NCBI GenBank assembly: GCA_040702975.1
Contig: CP159990.1
Coordinates: 1,426,001 to 1,490,000, forward strand
Source of the DNA: Roseburia hominis
Lineage (GTDB): Bacteria; Bacillota; Clostridia; Lachnospirales; Lachnospiraceae
Direction of reading: 5' to 3'
DNA: 64,000 nt
Shown: piece by piece, positions 60,521-64,000 of the stretch
Layout: each line of letters opens with the position of its first letter
How positions within the stretch are numbered: the stretch's first letter is position 1
The notes under the pieces: model-generated
Database searches by the model: none
What the model was told of the DNA's origin: nothing
Seen by the model: the letters and a program-made list of their open reading frames with translations, nothing else
Position numbers and translations under genes: made by a program

Positions 60521-61420
60521 ATGAATAAGAAAAAGAAATTTGCCAGATATTCCGCAGAGGATAAGGCACTTCTGCTGGTAGGCTATATTTTGCTGGGTCT
60601 GTTCGTGATTGCCATTGTAATTCCAATGCTCTATATTGTCGTAGCCTCTTTCATGGACCCGGTTACACTGCAGAACAAAGGAATTACGTTTGATTTCAGC
60701 AAATGGACGTTGACCGCGTACGAACGTGTTATTTCCAATAAACAGATCTGGGTTGGATTTAAAAATGCTGTAGTATATTCCATTGTATTTACAGTGGTGT
60801 CTGTATTTATCACATTGCTGGCAGCTTACCCGATGTCCAGGGCGGATTTCAAAGGAAAAGGAATCTTCAATACCATTTTTGTAATCACCATGTTCTTTGG
60901 CGGCGGACTGATTCCTACCTATTTGTTGATCAATAATTTAGGTCTGTTAGACAGCATGTGGGCAATCATTCTTCCGGGAGCATTCAGCGTATGGAATATG
61001 ATCATCGCGCGTACCTATTATCAGGGAATCCCGACAGAATTGCGGGAAGCGGCAGATGTGGATGGCGCTAATGAAATGGTCTACTTCTTTAAGATTCTGA
61101 TTCCGGTATGTACTCCGGTAATCGCGGTATTAGCGCTTTGGCAGTTTGTTGGAATGTGGAACAGCTATTTTGATGCAATGATTTACTTAAATGATTCGGC
61201 GAAGCAGCCATTGCAGCTCGTTCTTCGCTCGATCCTGATTCAGAATCAGCCGGAATCCGGAATGATCTCGGATATGCAGAGTACGGCGGCAAGGGCTCAG
61301 CTCGCAGAGCTTTTGAAATATGCAACGATTATTATTTCCAGTCTGCCTCTTCTGGTAATGTATCCGTTCTTCCAGAAGTATTTTGACAGCGGTATTATGG
61401 CAGGTTCCATCAAGGGATAG
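60521..61420 (+). CDS. oligosaccharide ABC permease, LplC type (locus B)
   Basis: A 299-residue permease with six helices and EAA motif in TELREAADVDGANEMVYFFKIL. AGGAGG precedes ATG 60521. It pairs with the LplB-type permease 11 bases upstream. Confidence 0.92.
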   Translation: MNKKKKFARYSAEDKALLLVGYILLGLFVIAIVIPMLYIVVASFMDPVTLQNKGITFDFSKWTLTAYERVISNKQIWVGFKNAVVYSIVFTVVSVFITLLAAYPMSRADFKGKGIFNTIFVITMFFGGGLIPTYLLINNLGLLDSMWAIILPGAFSVWNMIIARTYYQGIPTELREAADVDGANEMVYFFKILIPVCTPVIAVLALWQFVGMWNSYFDAMIYLNDSAKQPLQLVLRSILIQNQPESGMISDMQSTAARAQLAELLKYATIIISSLPLLVMYPFFQKYFDSGIMAGSIKG

Positions 61421-61478
61421 ATAAGAAATATGCAACTATAGAAATAGAATCAAATGAGTGTGAAAAAGGAGTAAAATA

Positions 61479-63161
61479 ATGAAGTGTAGATATGCGAAAC
61501 GTATTTTGGCTGCAGTACTCGCGGTAGGCATGGTGGTTTCTCTTACCGCATGTGGCGGCGGAAGCAAAAAGAAATTAAATACCGGAGAATTTCAGGAGGT
61601 CGATAAGGCAGAACTGGAATTCCCGCTCAAGGAAAAGACGACTCTTACCGGACTGATCAGTTATCCTGCAAATACGGAGTCCAATCCGAATAACCGTACC
61701 ATTTTCAAGAGACTTCAGGAGAAGACGAACGTCGAGATTGAATGGACAGCAATCCAGTCTGACCAATGGGGCGATAAGATTTCCCTTTCTATGTCAAATG
61801 TGGATACGCTGGCTGACTTCGTATTCTCAGCGGGCTTTGGTGACAGCGATCTTTTGAAATACGCGGACCAGGGAGTGATTATTCCTCTGGAAGAGTACAT
61901 CGATGCATATATGCCGAATTTGAAATCCGTTTTTGACAAATATCCAGAATATAAGGCAATGTGTACGGATACGGACGGTCATATCTGGGCTTTACCGTGG
62001 ATCGAGCAGCTTGGTTCTGAAAAGACGGCGATTCAGACTGTCGGAAATATGAGCTTTATCAATAAGAAGTGGCTGGATTTCCTGAAACTGGACATGCCGA
62101 CGACTGTAGATGAATTTGAACAGGTTCTGATTGCTTTCCGTGATCATGCATCGGAACTGCAGGCAGAGTTTGGCATCGATGGAAGTATCATTCCGATGGC
62201 TTGTATCGTAAATGATGGAGACCAGGATCCTGCTATCCTTATCAACGGATTTGGCGAAGGCTATGGCGATGCAGATAAGGGAAGACATATCGCAGTTACA
62301 GACGACAAGAAAGTAATCTGTTCTGCAACACAGGAAGGATACAAAAAAGGAATCGAATGGCTGCATTCTCTTTATGAGGAAGGCCTGATCGATCCGGAAG
62401 CATTTACCCAGGAATGGTCCACCTATGTATCGAAAGGAAAATCCGGCAGATACGGAGTATGCTTTAGCTGGGACGTTGCAAATATTGCCAACCTTGAGGA
62501 CTGGGTACCGCTGCCGGCACTGACCGCAGATGTGAGAAATATTACTCCGCAGAACGGTTCCTTCACAAGCGGATTTGACCGTGGACGTTGCGTGGTAACC
62601 GCAGTAGCAGAGCAGCCGGCACTTGTCTGCGCATGGCTTGACCAGATGTACGATCCGTTCCAGTCACCGCAGAACAACTGGGGAACCTACGGCGAAGATG
62701 ATGAATTTGATATCTTTGAGCTGGGCGAAAATGAGAATGGCGAGGAAATGTTAAAGCATGCACCTCTGGGTGATGCGTCTCCTGTTGAAGTAAGAGAGGC
62801 AGAGTGTGTAGGAGGACCGCTGGCAGTTCTTGATGAATATTATGGCGTTTACGTGACCTGTCCGGATGATGCACAGTACCGTCTTGACTGGATCAAGGAT
62901 TACTATACGCCGGATATGAATACCAAGTATGTATATCCGAACGTATTCATGGATCGCGACGACAATGAGGAATTATCAAATCTGATGGCAGATATCACGA
63001 AGACCATCAATGCAAAGAAATCAGACTGGATTATGAATGGATTTACAGATGCAGACTGGGATAAGTATCTGAAGGATCTCGATGCATACGGCTTGGAAGA
63101 TTATCTTGAAATCTTCCAGAAATATCTGGACGCATACTATGAAAATATGGATGCTGAATAA
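61479..63161 (+). CDS. solute-binding lipoprotein, LplA type (locus B)
   Basis: A 560-residue binding protein with lipoprotein signal (RILAAVLAVGMVVSLTACGG, lipobox LTAC). It has the same length and layout as the locus A protein but strongly different sequence, so a different oligosaccharide or affinity is likely. AAGGAG lies before ATG 61479. Confidence 0.9.
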   Translation: MKCRYAKRILAAVLAVGMVVSLTACGGGSKKKLNTGEFQEVDKAELEFPLKEKTTLTGLISYPANTESNPNNRTIFKRLQEKTNVEIEWTAIQSDQWGDKISLSMSNVDTLADFVFSAGFGDSDLLKYADQGVIIPLEEYIDAYMPNLKSVFDKYPEYKAMCTDTDGHIWALPWIEQLGSEKTAIQTVGNMSFINKKWLDFLKLDMPTTVDEFEQVLIAFRDHASELQAEFGIDGSIIPMACIVNDGDQDPAILINGFGEGYGDADKGRHIAVTDDKKVICSATQEGYKKGIEWLHSLYEEGLIDPEAFTQEWSTYVSKGKSGRYGVCFSWDVANIANLEDWVPLPALTADVRNITPQNGSFTSGFDRGRCVVTAVAEQPALVCAWLDQMYDPFQSPQNNWGTYGEDDEFDIFELGENENGEEMLKHAPLGDASPVEVREAECVGGPLAVLDEYYGVYVTCPDDAQYRLDWIKDYYTPDMNTKYVYPNVFMDRDDNEELSNLMADITKTINAKKSDWIMNGFTDADWDKYLKDLDAYGLEDYLEIFQKYLDAYYENMDAE

Positions 63162-63240
63162 TCCGAATATGCAAACATAGAAGACAGACCATCCGGCAGG
63201 AGGGAAAGCAGGTCCGCCAGGGACAATTCGCAAAAAGGGA

Positions 63241-63266
63241 GTCAGGTGCGCTTCGGCGCACTTGAC
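63241..63266 (+). other. UUCG-capped hairpin between binding-protein and GH32 genes
   Basis: GTCAGGTGCGC-TTCG-GCGCACTTGAC: an 11-base-pair stem with one G-U and a UUCG tetraloop, not followed by a T-run. It lies 79 bases after the lipoprotein stop and 34 before the GH32 start. Such hairpins shield the 3' end of the upstream message, which would give more binding protein than enzyme. Confidence 0.65.
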
Positions 63267-63300
63267 CACTCTAATATTATTTATAGAAGGTGAAGAATAT

Positions 63301-64000
63301 GACAAGTCAGACATTACGTGAAGCACGAAAATATGAAGAGGCTTCTGAAAAATTTATAAAAAGTGAAGATCGGCCGGCTTATCATTTGTCCGCGCGTACC
63401 GGCTGGATGAACGATCCAAATGGGTTTTCTTATTACAATGGGCAGTATCATATGTTTTATCAGTACCACCCCTATGACTCGCACTGGGGGCCGATGCACT
63501 GGGGCCATGCGGTAAGTGAGGACCTTCTGCACTGGGAATATCTTCCGGCAGCGCTCGCACCGGACGAATTTTATGACAGAGACGGATGCTTTTCGGGAAG
63601 CGCCATCACACTTCCGGATGGAAGACAGCTTCTGATGTATACCGGCGTGATCAAGGAACATCAGAGGAATGGAGGCGTGATCGAGGTCCAGACCCAATGT
63701 ATGGCTGTTGGCGATGGAATTGATTATGAGAAGTATGAGAAGAACCCTGTACTTGATGCAAAGGATCTCCCGGAAGGCTGCAGCAGGTTTGATTTCCGCG
63801 ATCCGAAGATGTGGCAAAAGGAAGACGGCACGTACTGCTGTGTGGTAGGAAACCGCCCGGCGGACGGTAGCGGTCAGATTCTGCTCTATACCAGCAAAGA
63901 TGGATTTGACTGGAAGTACAAAAAGGTATTGGCAACAAACAACAACCGGTTTGGAAAGATGTGGGAGTGCCCGGATTTCTTTGAACTTGACGGGAAATGG
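63301..64000 (+). CDS. GH32 beta-fructofuranosidase (locus B), 3' end outside window
   Basis: The first 233 residues of a GH32 enzyme: WMNDPNG with the nucleophile Asp, FRDPK and WECPD are all present. AGAAGGTG precedes ATG 63301, the same site as in locus A. About 14 of 233 residues differ from the locus A enzyme (about 94% identity), much closer than the transporter proteins. No signal peptide. Confidence 0.93.

Noticed and set aside
1..64000. CRISPR arrays, tRNA or rRNA genes
   Set aside because: No regularly spaced identical repeats, no cas genes and no cloverleaf or rRNA signature sequences were noticed on reading.

Overview
The window looks like chromosome of a Gram-positive anaerobe of the Lachnospiraceae (Clostridia cluster XIVa). 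The pointers are CIRCE-controlled clpB, a short KdpD-like kinase beside KtrAB, LplABC-type oligosaccharide importers with YesL (DUF624) partners, DUF6431-type transposons, TTG/GTG starts with strong AGGAGG sites, and putative holin-like type I toxins. The genus cannot be named from sequence alone. No rRNA, tRNA or CRISPR array was seen.

Region 1 (1-27,360) is an accessory island of mostly plus-strand, low-GC, single-gene cassettes: two alpha/beta hydrolases, four GNAT acetyltransferases, four flavodoxin-type proteins, LURP-one, TfoX-C, DUF3795 and DUF6487 proteins, P-loop kinases, XRE regulators and small membrane proteins. Many spacers carry a related repeat (core CCAGTTTTACGAACTGG, then GAAATCGG, then AAGGAGATA), usually starting within about ten bases of the upstream stop codon. 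A second 66-bp leader repeat precedes two unrelated genes. Two near-identical 3.56-kb DDE/AAA transposons (2649-6208 and 13938-17497), an IS91-type transposase with a tyrosine recombinase (23934-25954), a minus-strand TetR/TraX/ABC block (17592-20852), two mirror-image type I toxin-antitoxin modules (11.9-12.6 kb) and several gene fragments interrupt the array.

Region 2 (27,500-41,700) is conventional chromosome: YitT, a 2-hydroxyacid dehydrogenase, an M20 amidohydrolase, peptidase T, a two-component system with its own ABC exporter, and a potassium module (KtrB, KtrA, KdpD-like kinase, KdpE-like regulator). Region 3 (42,000-44,150) is an AT-rich two-gene insertion coding for an AAA ATPase and a TOPRIM-like nuclease, a candidate phage-defence pair. 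It is followed by clpB with a CIRCE operator.

Region 4 (47,360-64,000) holds two consecutive fructan/fructo-oligosaccharide loci with the same plan: a leftward LacI regulator + YesL protein + membrane-anchored unknown protein, diverging from a rightward permease-permease-lipoprotein-GH32 operon. The importers have diverged strongly, but the two GH32 enzymes are about 94% identical over the visible part, suggesting recent duplication or gene conversion of the enzyme only. Neither locus codes for an ABC ATPase, so a shared MsmK-type ATPase elsewhere is expected.
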